A stretch of 64,000 bases of DNA from Onchocerca volvulus. Its lineage: Eukaryota; Nematoda; Chromadorea; Rhabditida; Onchocercidae. The stretch spans positions 3,348,001 through 3,412,000 of the forward strand of contig HG738137.1 of NCBI GenBank assembly GCA_000499405.2, given 5' to 3'. Shown here piece by piece: positions 1 to 18,047 of the stretch. The notes below the pieces were generated by a model. It was not told the origin of the DNA, searched no databases, and worked only from the letters and a program-made list of their open reading frames with translations. A program made the position numbers and the translations under genes. Each line of letters begins with the position of its first letter. Position 1 is the first letter of the stretch.

Positions 1-425
1 GAAGTTTAGGCATGTTGCCTTTATTTTGATAATTAAGGCATTTTGATTATAATGATAATGATGTCCCGAATTATAACGAGTTTTGTAAAAAAAAAAAGCG
101 TCCATTCTTTATTACCAAAAATGTCATGGTTATCAGAATAGCTATCAGAAGAAGCAACCACGTAGAAACGTTTAGAAACCACGTTGAACCACAGAATACC
201 AGACTTGTTCTTTTGTAACCACTAGAAAAGAACTGATGACGAGAAAAATATTAGAATACTGATAAGCCTTCCAGACCAGTGATAGCCTTGTAGATGAAGA
301 GTAGAATTCACAGATAGATAACTTGAGATACATGCTGCTGTTGACATGCAATCAACATCAAAAACATCGTAGAATATTAAGTAGTCTGGTTGATCCTGGT
401 GATTCAACTGATCACTTCATTCCAG
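1..425. other. left-edge non-coding sequence, probably intron of the WDR47-like gene
   Basis: I see no exon here. The first supported exon of the WD40 gene opens at 426, after a TTCATTCCAG acceptor. The WD repeat that precedes this part in animal WDR47 is not found in these bases, so the upstream exons should lie outside the window. Short open frames on both strands in this stretch resemble nothing I know. Confidence 0.5.
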
Positions 426-2387
<1,962 letters not shown>

Positions 2388-2598
2388 TATTCTCCGAAAT
2401 TTATTTTCAAAATCCAGTTCAAAGGTGACCTGAAAGAAGCATGGACGTGTTCTATTTTTGTTGTTAATTAAAAATTATTTGTTTTCTGTAACTATAAAAA
2501 ATATTTGCCAGTTCTTGAATGCTTTGTATTTATTCTTTGCATTACAACTGAAATTTCACTTAACGATTGGAAGTTTTCTTGTTTTAAGAGAAATTTGA

Positions 2599-2604
2599 AA
2601 TAAA
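2599..2604 (+). terminator. AATAAA poly(A) signal candidate, WDR47-like gene
   Basis: AATAAA lies about 212 bases after the stop codon of the WD40 gene. It is the first canonical hexamer downstream that I found. AT-rich DNA gives this hexamer often by chance. Confidence 0.35.
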
Positions 2605-3061
2605 TTTTACATCTGAAAAGGAGTTCGAAATCTTAAGATCAAAATAACTTGAATCAAACGTTTAATGGTTCAGAAAAGAAGTTTGCTTGAAGGATATGAC
2701 ATTCACGAGATCTAATTAAAGGCGATACTTTTATCGCTTAGAAAAAAAATATTTTCTAATATAAAGTTTATTTATTTTAAGAAGGAAACATCACATCTAC
2801 GATTTATCCATCTTATTTTCTTCCATTCTTAATATGCCGGCATAGATCTAGTTAATTTTAGCATTGTTGTTAAGCACATTGTTTTTTCTCAGCTTGTCAA
2901 ATATTTCTATGATAAGTAACATCTTTCATTTCCTTATTAGATTAGATTAAAGAAGGCTTGTTATTATGTGAACAGGAAAAGGAGATGAAAGTAACGACAA
3001 AAAAGAGAAAACAAAATGGCAAAAGAGGAAACAAAAAAAAGAAGGCGAAAGAAATGCCTCA

Positions 3062-3081
3062 AAGTAGTTCCTGAACTACTT
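3062..3081. repeat. perfect inverted repeat, 9-bp arms
   Basis: AAGTAGTTC and GAACTACTT are separated by two bases and would form a tight hairpin. It lies in the spacer between the WD40 gene and the isoleucyl-tRNA synthetase gene. No flanking U-tract or known motif suggests a function. Confidence 0.6.
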
Positions 3082-3324
3082 CGAGATTTCAGGATCGAGA
3101 ATTACTTCGCAATCTCCGCACCGAACCCCACTTTTTATAAACAAAGTAAATTGAAGTCAATGTTCTCTGCAAACTGGAATCAACATTCCTTCCACCTCTA
3201 TTTCAAAGAGGAAGAAGAGGCAAAGCAGTTAGATTCAACGCGGCCCGGAAATGCCATTGTTAAACATCACTCTCGTCACCATCCGCACGTGATACCATCC
3301 CACTTGTCATATTTCATATGCTAT

Positions 3325-3490
3325 CACTCAATTGTCATATTACCAGGTGTTATTATTTCATCTTTCATATTATCACATGTCCATAATATCTTTCATATTA
3401 TCATTTTATCTATCATATTATCACGTGTTATCACCCCATCTGTCGTATTATCACGTGTTATCATTCCATCTGCCATATTAGAGCTCTCTC
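3325..3490. repeat. degenerate 30-bp minisatellite, each unit with an E-box-like hexamer
   Basis: Units begin CATATTATCA and continue CGTGTTATCA..CCATCTGT. About five imperfect copies are visible, two nearly identical at roughly 3412-3471. Most units carry a CANNTG hexamer in the same place: CAGGTG, CACATG, CACGTG, CACGTG. Another CACGTG lies just before the array near 3286. Because 30 is a multiple of three, the array holds open a 160-codon frame (3016-3498). I regard that frame as a by-product rather than a gene. The array ends about 520 bases before the IleRS start codon. Confidence 0.7.
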
Positions 3491-3680
3491 TCTTTTAGCA
3501 GAAGCCATCAGGACATTTCTCGGTTAGTACTGTAGTTTCCTCTCACCAGAACGACTCCCTGTACGATCTGATGAGTGTTTTTTTTTGGTTAATTTGTACC
3601 TAAAAATGTAGAAAGGAAGCTTCTCGTCTTTATTTGTTCTTCCACTTATTCTTAAGAAGCGCAAACCATGGACCTCCTCC

Positions 3681-3778
3681 ACTTTTAAATATTCTAGGTG
3701 ATATATAAAAATACGATTAGGAAAGGTGCTTTTTAAGTATTCCAGGTGACATATTAAAATACGATTAGGAAAGGTACT
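3681..3778. repeat. 48-50 bp tandem duplication
   Basis: Two adjacent copies share TTTTAA.TATTC.AGGTGA, then AAAATACGATTAGGAAAGGT, with a few substitutions and a two-base length difference. The copies lie about 240 bases upstream of the IleRS start. No coding potential is seen. Confidence 0.75.
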
Positions 3779-3919
3779 GTTTTATTTTGCGAAAATAACT
3801 TGCAAGGGAAATTAAGAAAGGCCTTATTCTGTGTCACCCATGGGGATAATCTTCTATTGTTGATGATTGCTACGTGATGATATATCTCGTAAACACACTA
3901 ACAAATGTCTTAATCTTTC

Positions 3920-3945
3920 AATTTTATCATTGATTGCTATTGCAG
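3920..3945 (+). other. probable spliced-leader trans-splice acceptor for the IleRS gene
   Basis: A pyrimidine-rich stretch ends in TTGCTATTGCAG, with AG at 3944-3945, 68 bases before the start ATG at 4014. There is no credible 5' splice site or coding exon just upstream. In nematodes an unpaired acceptor like this is typical of a trans-splice site. Inference from sequence context only. Confidence 0.4.
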
Positions 3946-4013
3946 AGTGCTACAATTGTTAGAATTGCTTTAAAAGATTTCCATAAATCGCCATTTGAAG
4001 TCGTTTCTCCCGA

Positions 4014-7000
4014 ATGAGTAAATTGCAAGAAATTAGCGAGCAGATCGATTTTTCGGCTGAGGAATTGAAAATATTGGAATGGTGGCGGGAACGGAAAACA
4101 TTCGCTAAATCTTTAGAGTGAATCTTATTGCGTTTGTTATTTATCGTATATAAGCGATTTCTTCTAATTCTCATCAGTATTTAGTAGCATTTCTAGCTTG
4201 AACAAACTGAGATGGTATATTTATATTCTCGAGAATTGGAATAGTTCTTGAATGTGCCATAACTAACAGAATCGTCTGCAACTAACAATGCGGAAATTTC
4301 AATTCTCTCATAATTTCCACATTTGTCGAAATCATTATATTTCAAATTAAAATTTAGGCTTAGCAAAGGTCGGACACGTTATACCTTCTACGATGGTCCT
4401 CCATTTGCTACAGGCTTGCCTCACTATGGTCATATCTTAGCTGGAACTATTAAGGATGTTGTTACTCGTTGGGCACATCAAAATGGATATTATGTTGAAC
4501 GCCGCTTTGGTTGGGATACGCATGGCCTTCCAGTGGTACGTTTCTAAATTTTCGTTGGATTTCGACAAAATTTCATAAAGGGCGAATTTTCGTAAAATGT
4601 AGAATAGAATAGCATCATTTTTGAAGATGTGGAAGATGAAAGAATATAGAGATATCATTTCAGGAATATGAAATCGATAAAATATTTGGAATTAAAGGTC
4701 CTCAGGATGTTCTTAAGCTAGGTATTGATAAATACAATGCTGAATGCCGAAATATTGTTATGCGATATTCATCAGAATGGGAGGTTTGTTCGTTATTATG
4801 TATTTGCAGTCTTTCCATGGTTTTGTGAAATGAGAACTGCAATTTACTTATAAATAATTGTTTTTAAATCATTCATATTTTCGTAATTCTTTCCTTTGTC
4901 TTTCTAGATTTGTTAGTTTTGAATTCATTCATGGGAGGGAATTTTTACAGAATACAGTTGAACGTATGGGACGTTGGATTGATTTCCGAAATGATTATAA
5001 GACACTTTATCCATGGTTCATGGAAAGTGTTTGGTGGGTCTTTAGTCAATTGTTCAAAAAAGGACTTGTATACAGAGGAGTTAAGGTGTGTTTTCATCTA
5101 CATTTACTATTATTTCTTTCCTATATTAAGTGATGCAAGTAATTATATTGATTAATCGCTGAAATGGTTTATTTATTTGGAGAACGAAAAGATTCTCTTC
5201 AAATTTGGCTTGAAAATATATTCTTCAGTATGCTATCGCAATACTTTATATTTTGAAGAATTATAAATATATTAAATTTAGGTCATGCCATTTTCGACAG
5301 CTTGCTCTACGCCGCTTTCGAATTTTGAGGCTGGACAAAATTATAAAGATGTTGTTGATCCTGCAGGTAATCTTAGTTAATGGCTACTTATTTCTATATT
5401 TGTAAATTGTCATAGCATTCAGAAAGTATCACTTGAGCTTTTTAGAATTTTCAAAGATTCATAATTAAAAGTCGAGAATTAAGCTAATGAATTTCTTCTT
5501 GAAACATCGACTATTTTTCTTTGATTATGGGAAGTTCTAATTGCTTTTGCATGACCAGGTTCAGTATTATATGTGTAATTTACTGCATGATTTTGAGGAA
5601 TTTTAATATCATTTTTAAATTTTTTTCTTTCTGAAATATTAATGCAGAAGAAGTTTGTAACAAATAAATGGATTATTTTCACTTCAATTACTTGGAAGCC
5701 TTATACCAAATGATGCTATTTTCAGTGGTAGTTGGTTTCACACTGGATGATGACTCATCAATACAGCTAGCTGCATGGACGACAACACCGTGGACTTTAC
5801 CGAGTAATTTATGTATTGCTGTTCATCCAGATCTTATTTACGTCACTGTTCGGGATAAAAAAACTGAAAAAAAATACATCTTGATGGAACAGGTAGATAT
5901 TTTTTGATAAGGCTTCATTTATCACCATAATATAGATAAATTCATTTTTTCCATCGCTGTTTTGGATAACCTTTAAATAAACTTTCCCACAATTTGAATA
6001 GACAGCAAATGATCAATCAAAATAGTTATTGGCGATCATCGTTTACTTGCTTCTTTTTCATATTCAGTCAGGCTCAAACATGCAAGTACATCACACAGTT
6101 CACATTCTCACTGTAAAAAATAATTGGGTAATCTTACTAATGTAGACATTATAGAAATTCAATTTTAAGGTCCTAATAATTCTTTGACTTTAATCCAGTT
6201 TCCAGAGAATATCTGAACTGTACAAAGATGTCGAGGATTACGAGATTTTGGATCGATTTAAGGGAAAAACATTAGAAGGTAAAACCTACCAGCCGCTTTT
6301 CCCGTATTTCACGGAAATGAAAAGTAAAACTGGCGCATTTCGAGTTCTTGTTGCTACATATGTCACTACCGATCAAGGTACTGGTATAGTTCATCAAGCT
6401 CCCTATTTTGGCGAGGTAAATTATCCAAAGTATCTTTTTTTTTTTTCCTGTTTCTGTATTCAGTTCCAGATACTTTGAAGTACTCATCTTTGTTCGTCTA
6501 CCAATTTTCAAATTGCCAAGTTTTAATCGAGATTTGAATTGTGTATAAATTGAATATCAAATATTCCATAATGATTCTATTACAATAAATTGAGATTAGA
6601 ATTGGTCATATTTTTGATTCAGATCGATTTTCAAACATGTTTGGATAATGGTGTGATAACTCGTGATATGAAACCAATCTGTCCGGTTGATGAATGTGGT
6701 CGGTTCAAAGATGAAGTTGTTGATTTTTGCGGCCAATATGTAAAAGATGCAGACAAAAATATTTGCAAATATTTGAAGGTTTGTAATATGATTAATGAAA
6801 CTTCTTGAGATATTAGTTGATCTTGAGCTTAATTTTTTTTTTAGTTCTGATTTCATAATTTTTTTGATGTTCACTAAAAGCGCCCTAATCAAATGAAATA
6901 TTGTATTCTTAATTTTAGCAACATGGAAATCTCATCAAACTAAGTGAAGTGAAGCATAATTATCCCTTTTGTTGGCGATCCGACACACCACTGCTGTATA

Positions 7001-10000
7001 TGTCGGTACCGTCCTGGTTCATTCGTGTTGAAGAAATCGTACCAAAACTGCTAACCAATAATGATAAAACCTACTGGCTAGTTTAACCTTGATATTCAAG
7101 CTGCAATATAGAAACTCTAAATTCTTGAATTACGCTGAACTAAAATATTGAAATAGATTTTTACAGGATTCCGTCATTTGTAAAAGAGAAAAGATTTGGG
7201 AATTGGTTGAAAGATGCTCGTGATTGGGCAGTTTCAAGAAATCGATTTTGGGGCACTCCAATAAATTTATGGGTTAGTGATGATTTGGAAGAAATTGTCG
7301 CCCCAGCTTCAATTGCTGAGTTGGAAAGATTATCCGGACACAAAGTGACTGATTTACATAGAGAAAGGTGAGTTTTTTGAAAGTCATATGAAGCTAGCAG
7401 GCATCCGAATCTACTGGGATGTTTAAAATAGAAAAGAGAAGAAAATTGTTCTGAGCAGATGTGTACAAATGATGAAATATTTGTTTTTCAGTGTAGATCA
7501 CATTACAATTCCATCGTCTACTGGTCGTGGCGTGTTGCACCGGGTTAGCGAAGTTTTCGATTGCTGGTTCGAATCTGGTTCAATGCCTTACGCTCAGAAT
7601 CATTATCCATTTGAACGGAAAAGTGATTTCGAGAACAATTTTCCGGCTGACTTCATCGCTGAAGGTTTCTGATCTTTATTTAATGGTTATGGTCCTATCT
7701 TGAAGAGTCATATTAATAAGATATGAATTAGAGAAATAATAAGAAACAATGGAAAATATCCTCTTGCATTGAAAGAAGAAGTGACTTATAAAATTAACTA
7801 TGCAATATTTATTCAGAATAAAGAAAATCAGCAGTCTGTAAAAATTTTCAACCGTATATAAAATGAAAAAGCAGAGAATAAAAATCGGTGGAAAATAGAT
7901 CAAAAACTGGAAACAGCCTAGCTTATTCAATTGACAGAGCTTTTTGATTTTCTTTATCTTTTTGCATTCCATGACTCTAAAAAAGAGACTGCATTGGTTA
8001 GATTTATAATGTTCACATGAAACCGAAGTGGATTATATTTTGTGAGAACTAGACTTTAAGTCGCTTTTGATTTATTTCGGAATTAAGAATTGTTGTTATG
8101 ATAATTTTTTTTTTCAAATTTGCTGCTATTTTTAAATTATGCTATTCATTTAATTTCTCAGTTACTACAAATTTTAATTTCTGATTGAACTGTAAATTTA
8201 TAGGTATCGATCAAACGCGTGGTTGGTTTTATACCCTTATGGTTCTTTCAACAGCACTCTTTGATCGACCACCATTCAAGAATCTTATTTGCAATGGTCT
8301 GGTACTTGCTTCTGACGGCTCGAAAATGTCAAAACGAAAGAAAAATTATCCGGATCCTTTAGAAGTTGGTTTTAGAAGTTTCTATAAATTCGAAACTTTA
8401 CAAGAACTTTTCAGATATGAATTAGTTTCTTTGATATTAATCACTGTGGACGTAACTGGCTTTACAGATTGTTGGAAAATATGGTGCTGATGCTTTGAGA
8501 GTTTATTTGATCAATTCACCGGTTGTTCGTGGAGAGAATTTACGTTTTCGGGAGGAAGGAGTTAGAGATGTATTGAAAGATGTGTTATTACCATGGTACA
8601 ATGCATACAGATTTTTCGTTCAGAACGTGAAAATTTACGAATGCGTTGGTTTTGATTTCGATTGATTCAGTTTTTTTTTTTCCTTCAGAAAAATTTTCGA
8701 CGCCAAAAAGCAGTTGTACTTAAGTGTTATCCTTTTCTTAGTGTAAAATTTATACAAAATATTTCAGTTCTGTAGTGCTTCATCTTTTTGAATTGTTATT
8801 TTTTTTTAGTCTGCGAGGTATGATTTTGAAGTAAATTGATTCATATTTTAGACGAATAGTAAAGAATTCACATTATTGGATACTAAATCGGTTAATATAA
8901 TGGATAGATGGATTTTATCGTTTACAAACAGTTTGCTAGATTTTGTTAGAAATGAAATGAGTGCATATCGACTTTATGCAGTCGTCGCACCACTGACGAA
9001 ATATTTCGACGTTTTAACAAATTGTTATATACGTTTAAACAGAAAACGGATGAAAGTAAGTCTGTTGTTTCTAAGTTTTCATCGAATTCGATTAAATCTA
9101 TGTGTCTTTCTCTTTGGGAATGTTCAATATAATATCGACACGCTCTATTGTTTTGATATAAGTTATTAATTCATTTATATCGTCATGTAATATGAATCCC
9201 GCCGTTGATTTCAAAAAAAAAAAAAAAAATTTTTTTTCCTTAAAATCGAACTTTTAGCATGTGTTATTACAGATTTTTACGCTATTTTTTTCCTGTGCAA
9301 TAATCATTTTATTCTTTGTAAAAAATGGTTCCATTAGATTATTTTATTGGATTTATTCAAGAAAATGTCTGCTCAAATTGTAGGGTGAAGATGGCCCAGA
9401 AGATCATGCGCACAGTCTTTTGACATTAGGAAAAATTCTGCTGCTGATTGTTCGACTTATGGCACCATTCACACCCTTTTTTTGTGAAAATTTATGGCAA
9501 AATTTACGACATATTTCTTCATCATCCAGTGAATCGGTGCATTTCGAAATGATTCCACAGCCAGTGTGAGAATTTGATTGTTTTCTTATTGAGCTCAAGT
9601 AATATAATGAGTAGTTCAGGCAGACATTTTCACCACTTAACCACTTTAAATTGGCGATTTAGCATTTTCTATCCAAATAAAACTAATACATAAATCGGAT
9701 AGTGCTATTTTAGCTAACTTGAATCTTTTGGAACATATTTATCTTCATCAGCTCAAATTGTCTTTCCTTTTTTTCTCACAATTACGATGAAAGATCCTAT
9801 TTTCGATTGTCTCAGTTTAAATTTAAAACATAAAGAAAATATATCCCATATCAAAATTTCAGAAATGATTTAATAGACATATCAGTGGAGAAAAGAGTTG
9901 CAAGAATGCGAGCAGTTATTGATCTCGTCCGGGTTTTACGGGAAAGAAAGGGAATACCAGTCAAGGTGTACATTTTTTCTTTGTGTATAGCTGATTCATA

Positions 10001-11997
10001 GATCCTTACGAATTCCTTCATCTAGAATTTTTCTGATTCTATTTATTATATGCAATGTTTTTTCACTGCTACAGCCAATATTTTGCAGTATCCACTTAAA
10101 GAGATGATCGTAATCAACCGTGAAAAGCAATTCTTAGATGATGTTCTCTCATTGCAAAATTATATTATAACGGAAGTTAATGTAAGGATGCTGACGGTTT
10201 CGCACAATAAGGAAAAGTATGGTGTATATTTGAAAGCTGAACCCAATTTTCGCTTACTTGGTTCCAGATTGAAGAATGATCAGAAGAAAGTTGTTGATTA
10301 CCTGAAGGTTGTTATGTATAAATTTAAAAGATATTCTTCTAAAATTAAATTGTTCTTTATTGAACATTAATCATTTCTACTTTAACATTTTTGTCAATTG
10401 TATTTCAAATACTATTTGTTGGAAAAAAAAAAAAAACGAAAAAGTGATTGGCGTTATACTTCATAACTCTGGAGGGATTTGCAATGAGGGGATTTTTTCT
10501 TATATTAATAGAAATTTTTCGATGATTCATCGCGTTTCATTCAAAAAATGAATTTTATAGTAGGCAGTCTATTTATTGTTGATAAATTAAGATATTCTAG
10601 TTACTTTTATTTTCAAAATACTTAACTTCAAAATTCAGTATTCATTCTGATCGGAAAGATTTTTTTTTTTTCAGAATCAAGTTACCGAAAAGGAATTGGA
10701 ACAGTTCGCGGAACAAGGCACATTGAATATATTAGGTTATGAATTGTCTGCTGAAGAAGTGAATTTGTCTTATGCATGTCGTGGTGTCCAAGCTACTAAT
10801 GAACGAATGGAAGCGCATTCAGATGGCCAGGTATTTGTGAACTATGTGTTATTTTTACTATTGTTTGTTTATATTTATATTTGTAGTTTTGAAATTTCTA
10901 TATTATGGAAGTGGTTGATTTTTTCCCATGATTTATGAAAATCTTTAAATTTTATTTCATGCAATTATGATTTTTTGATTATAGTTCAAGAAATTTCCCA
11001 GTTATATTTTGAGAGTCTTCACTGTGCAGTAATTTAGACAATAGTGATAGTGGATACAACAGAAGATGACGATTTGAAGGACGAAGGTTTTGCGCGTGAG
11101 GTTGTCAATCGCGTCCAGAAACTTCGGAAAAGTGTAAGTCTTTATTCTAGTTTGGAAATAAAAGGAGTGAGATATCGAAAGGATTAAGAAGTCTTTTTTA
11201 GCAATAGACCATGTTTAGCTTCAGACCTTTGATATGCGCAATTAGATAGTATTATGTTTTTCATTATTTTCCTCCAGTATTTTTTTTTTTTTTTTTGAAA
11301 GAAATTGCAACTCAATTTTAGTATAGGGTTGTTGATCCAACTTTTATCATAAAAAGTGAAAGTCTGCAGGCGAGATTGTTGCCAAACGATAAGGCAGTAG
11401 CATATTGCAAAGTAAGTCCTTCTACTCATCGTCTGGCTGCAGTAATTAAAGACTACAGTGAATTTATTGAAAATGCGACTGGTACTCCAGTACTTTTATC
11501 CAGTTTACCAGATGATGTGAAGAATGCAAAAATAGAGGTATCTTGTAGCTCAGTGAAGGATGCAAAAATAGAGGTATGTTGTGCTTAATTTCAAAAAAAA
11601 AAAAATTGATGTTTTGTTCCGAAAGAATCAAAATATGTTTTGATAATAATTGATCGAAAGAGGTAGTTTTCTCTTTATTTGAAATATTCCATTTTTCTAA
11701 ACCATTCAGCAAATATTCTAACTTAAATTGATTTAGTTACATCTGATCTGCTACCGAGCAACTTCATCTGCAGTGACAGTGCATTATGGTACCCGAAAAC
11801 ATTCCATATTATTGGCAGCCAATGATGAAGTCCTAACATATACCAGATTACTTTATGAGATACGTTCTGTCTTTTCTTTATGGTCCAAATCTAAGTTACT
11901 ACTTTCCTTAGAGGCACTACCGACAGTAACATTTATTTCTTCCAAATGTAATTTGCTTGATCTGACTGACAAAGATATTTATGTTATTGCCTCTTGA
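4014..11997 (+). CDS. iars-1: isoleucyl-tRNA synthetase, cytosolic (IARS1 family)
   Basis: Class I synthetase that charges tRNA-Ile in the cytosol. Exons: 4014-4117, 4358-4535, 4664-4783, 4951-5085, 5282-5366, 5726-5892, 6206-6415, 6623-6778, 6919-7076, 7167-7367, 7492-7664, 8204-8364, 8468-8644, 8852-9055, 9384-9565, 9863-9965, 10089-10307, 10675-10830, 11038-11133, 11370-11573, 11737-11997. The joined frame is 3450 nt, 1149 residues; human IARS1 is about 1260, so the C-terminal extension is shorter. Landmarks: [15 protein letters not shown] with the HIGH-type HYGH at residues 57-60; [20 protein letters not shown] in the editing domain; [36 protein letters not shown] at 603-607; MDRWILSF in the anticodon-binding region. 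The start is the ATG opening [13 protein letters not shown], which aligns with the IARS1 N-terminus. Intron 9 appears to be GC-AG. Exon 20 contains a 36-bp tandem duplication. The identification is secure; individual borders less so. Confidence 0.95.
7077..7078 (+). other. non-canonical GC donor of IleRS intron 9
   Basis: The conserved order YWxP..VREKRFGNW is restored only if exon 9 ends after TAC TG and intron 9 begins with GCTAGT. The nearby GT at 7081-7082 would break the frame after TGG CTA. The acceptor (TTTTTACAG, 7158-7166) is normal. Confidence 0.65.
11517..11588 (+). repeat. 36-bp tandem duplication carrying a duplicated 5' splice site
   Basis: Units 11517-11552 and 11553-11588 both begin GTGAAG.ATGCAAAAATAGAG and differ at few positions. 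Each contains GAG followed by GTAT: GTATCT at 11538 in the first copy and GTATGT at 11574 in the second. The 36-bp offset preserves the IleRS frame, so either donor can be used. The second adds 12 residues ([12 protein letters not shown]). Confidence 0.8.
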
Positions 11998-12192
11998 ATT
12001 TATAAGTACATTAAAGTTATATTTGGGTTATATTCAGTCCTTTAAAATTCATGCTAATTGCCCTCTTCTGATGTACCCAGAGCCGCTCTTTTTTGGCATT
12101 ATTTGTTTTTCGTAGACGTATTTTGTTGTTTCGTCAGTTGATGCTTGTTGTTGGCTTATAAATGATTTATCGCATATTTGTGAGCCGCAAAA

Positions 12193-12655
12193 TCAAAAAT
12201 TCTGAATTACTCCACTTTCACATCTTTCTGATAATGAGTAGAGATTACTTTCCATACGACGAAAAATTTTCTTCACTACTTCTGTAAAGTTTCCTGCTGG
12301 ATATTGGCCTGTTGGAGTTAGTGCAAATAGATTGGACGGAGAATTTTTTTGTTTACTGATAAGTATATTTGTTAATCTGAGACAAAAGTAGCTACTTTTA
12401 AATTTGCTGTTTGCTGTCGTACTATATTCCTAAATAAATGCGTTATATTATGTAAGAAGTCTGATTGGGAAGTGTGATTTCTTCCAAGAATGCAGCGACA
12501 AGTTTCTCTTATACAAGGATTCATATTTTTCATTATCTCAAAGAAGTCACAAAGAGCTATTTCTGGTGTAAAAATTGTTTCTGGTAGTTCTGGTATAATT
12601 TGTGGTATAAAACCAATATCATGAAATAATATAGAGATCAGAAGTATCGATGCGA

Positions 12656-12680
<25 letters not shown>
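12193..12680 (-). pseudogene. unrecognised coding-like region in two frames (secreted protein? broken or spliced)
   Basis: On the minus strand one frame is open for 102 codons from 12680 to a TAA at 12374-12372. It begins SYLIASILLISILFHDIGF, hydrophobic like a signal peptide, and continues through NMNPCIRETCRCILGRNHTS and FLHNITHLFRNIVRQQ. A second frame, open from roughly 12410 to a TGA at 12195-12193, reads NSPSNLFALTPTGQYPAGNF and then TEVVKKIFRRMESNLYSLSE. The two could be joined by a single-base frameshift near 12380-12400. Alternatively an intron could run from GTATAA near 12515 to an AG near 12322. There is no in-frame ATG at the front; the frame is limited upstream by a TGA inside the last CCDC102-like exon, which it overlaps in another frame. 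Three NxT sequons are visible. I do not recognise the family, and it could be a decayed gene. Confidence 0.35.
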
Positions 12681-16731
<4,051 letters not shown>

Positions 16732-16736
16732 CGCTT

Positions 16737-16750
16737 CTGAGGAAAAAGTT
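16737..16750 (-). other. probable trans-splice acceptor of the CCDC102-like gene
   Basis: Reading the minus strand, AACTTTTTCCTCAG immediately precedes AAGCG and then the start ATG. A strong acceptor five bases before the initiator, with no matching upstream coding exon, is the usual mark of spliced-leader addition in nematodes. Confidence 0.55.
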
Positions 16751-18047
16751 TGGAAGAAAGTTTAGCTTTAAGGCAATCAGCAAGATGTTTAATGTAAAAT
16801 GATAGAAGCAGTTGACCGAACGAAATGGGAACACCTGACGCTACGCGCATTTCATCACCTTAATCTTATCATCACAGCAGCAGTGATACGAATCATCACT
16901 TCGAACTTCAGCAAACTGATCCACTCTCGCTGATCAGCATAAATTTGTACCCAAACATCGATCCAAATTTCGAAGTGACCTTTAAATATACACGTACTAC
17001 TTGCGAAACATCATTAATTCGCAACTGTTACTCTTTTCCATATTCCTAATCTGCAAAATCTTTAAACTTCCTTTGAATTCTTCTTGAACTTACTAATTTA
17101 CACTCTTTTTAGCAAGAACACTCTATTCTTTTGCTATTTCTGTAAACAAACCATCACATACTTATCAAAAAGTTTATCTTATCATTGAATGTATGAGCAA
17201 CGAGAGGAATTCATTAATGAGCAATTTTTCACTGTAAAATAAAAAACTTTCTGTGAGACAATTTTGAAGCACTCAAAAGTATTTTTTCACTCAAAAGTAA
17301 TCTTTGATTCTTTGAGGATTTTTATTATTCGTCAAGACGAAAATATAGACAATTAAAGTTTACGAAATTGAATTTGACTACGATAATACATGATGTGGTA
17401 TTAATTGCCTCAAATTTAGTAATTGTCTTTTTTTTTTTTGTTATACCTAATTTTATTTAAAAGTAATCATGAATAATATTTGATGGAACTTCTACAAAAC
17501 TTCAAATATTCTAAATTGATTCAACAATGTCAATCTTTTAAAGCAAAAATCGAAAGAAACAGTGAGAAATTAAAAAGCATAATTAAAACATTGGAAAATG
17601 GCTTTCCAATGATTCTTTCAGTTGTAAAATTATAAATTCTTGCAAGAAAAAAAGACACGATATATTTCAAGAAAAAAAAGGAATAGAAAGACGATGACAT
17701 TTTTGTGGCAACAATCATACTTACTTGACACTTAAATATCGAAATTATCTTTAAAATTTTGTACTAATGATTGAGAGCTTAGAGAAAAGAAAATCATATC
17801 ACAATATGCTAATTCCTGTTCGAAATGATAGCCCAAAATCCATAATATACACAATAACATTGATGAATATTAAAACCTGAAAGTATCAGAATTACCAGTT
17901 TTTATTTTAATAGTTTTATGTTATCTGAAATTTTTAATGTAAGAACATGTTTATTATGAAGATAAATTTGCAAAAAGAGATGAAAGTGAAAACTTTTATT
18001 ACAGGTACAGGAAAAAGGTAAATTAATATATGATAATGTTCCTGAAT
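16751..18047. other. spacer between two minus-strand genes
   Basis: AT-rich sequence between the stop of the membrane-protein gene and the start of the CCDC102-like gene. Only short, unconvincing frames are present. The two genes are co-oriented, but 1.3 kb is long for a nematode operon spacer. I see no intercistronic U-rich element other than the acceptor next to the downstream ATG. Confidence 0.5.

Noticed and set aside
3016..3498. 160-codon plus-strand frame upstream of IleRS
   Set aside because: The second half is the 30-bp minisatellite read in frame and the first half has no known similarity. Introns and splice sites typical of this genome are absent.
7566..7577. GGTTCGAATCTG, like a tRNA T-loop
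   Set aside because: It encodes the conserved CWFESGS motif of IleRS, and no acceptor stem or anticodon arm surrounds it.
11464..11712. 82-codon minus-strand frame under the last IleRS exons
   Set aside because: It lies antisense to confirmed coding sequence and an intron, and its composition follows that of the opposite exon.
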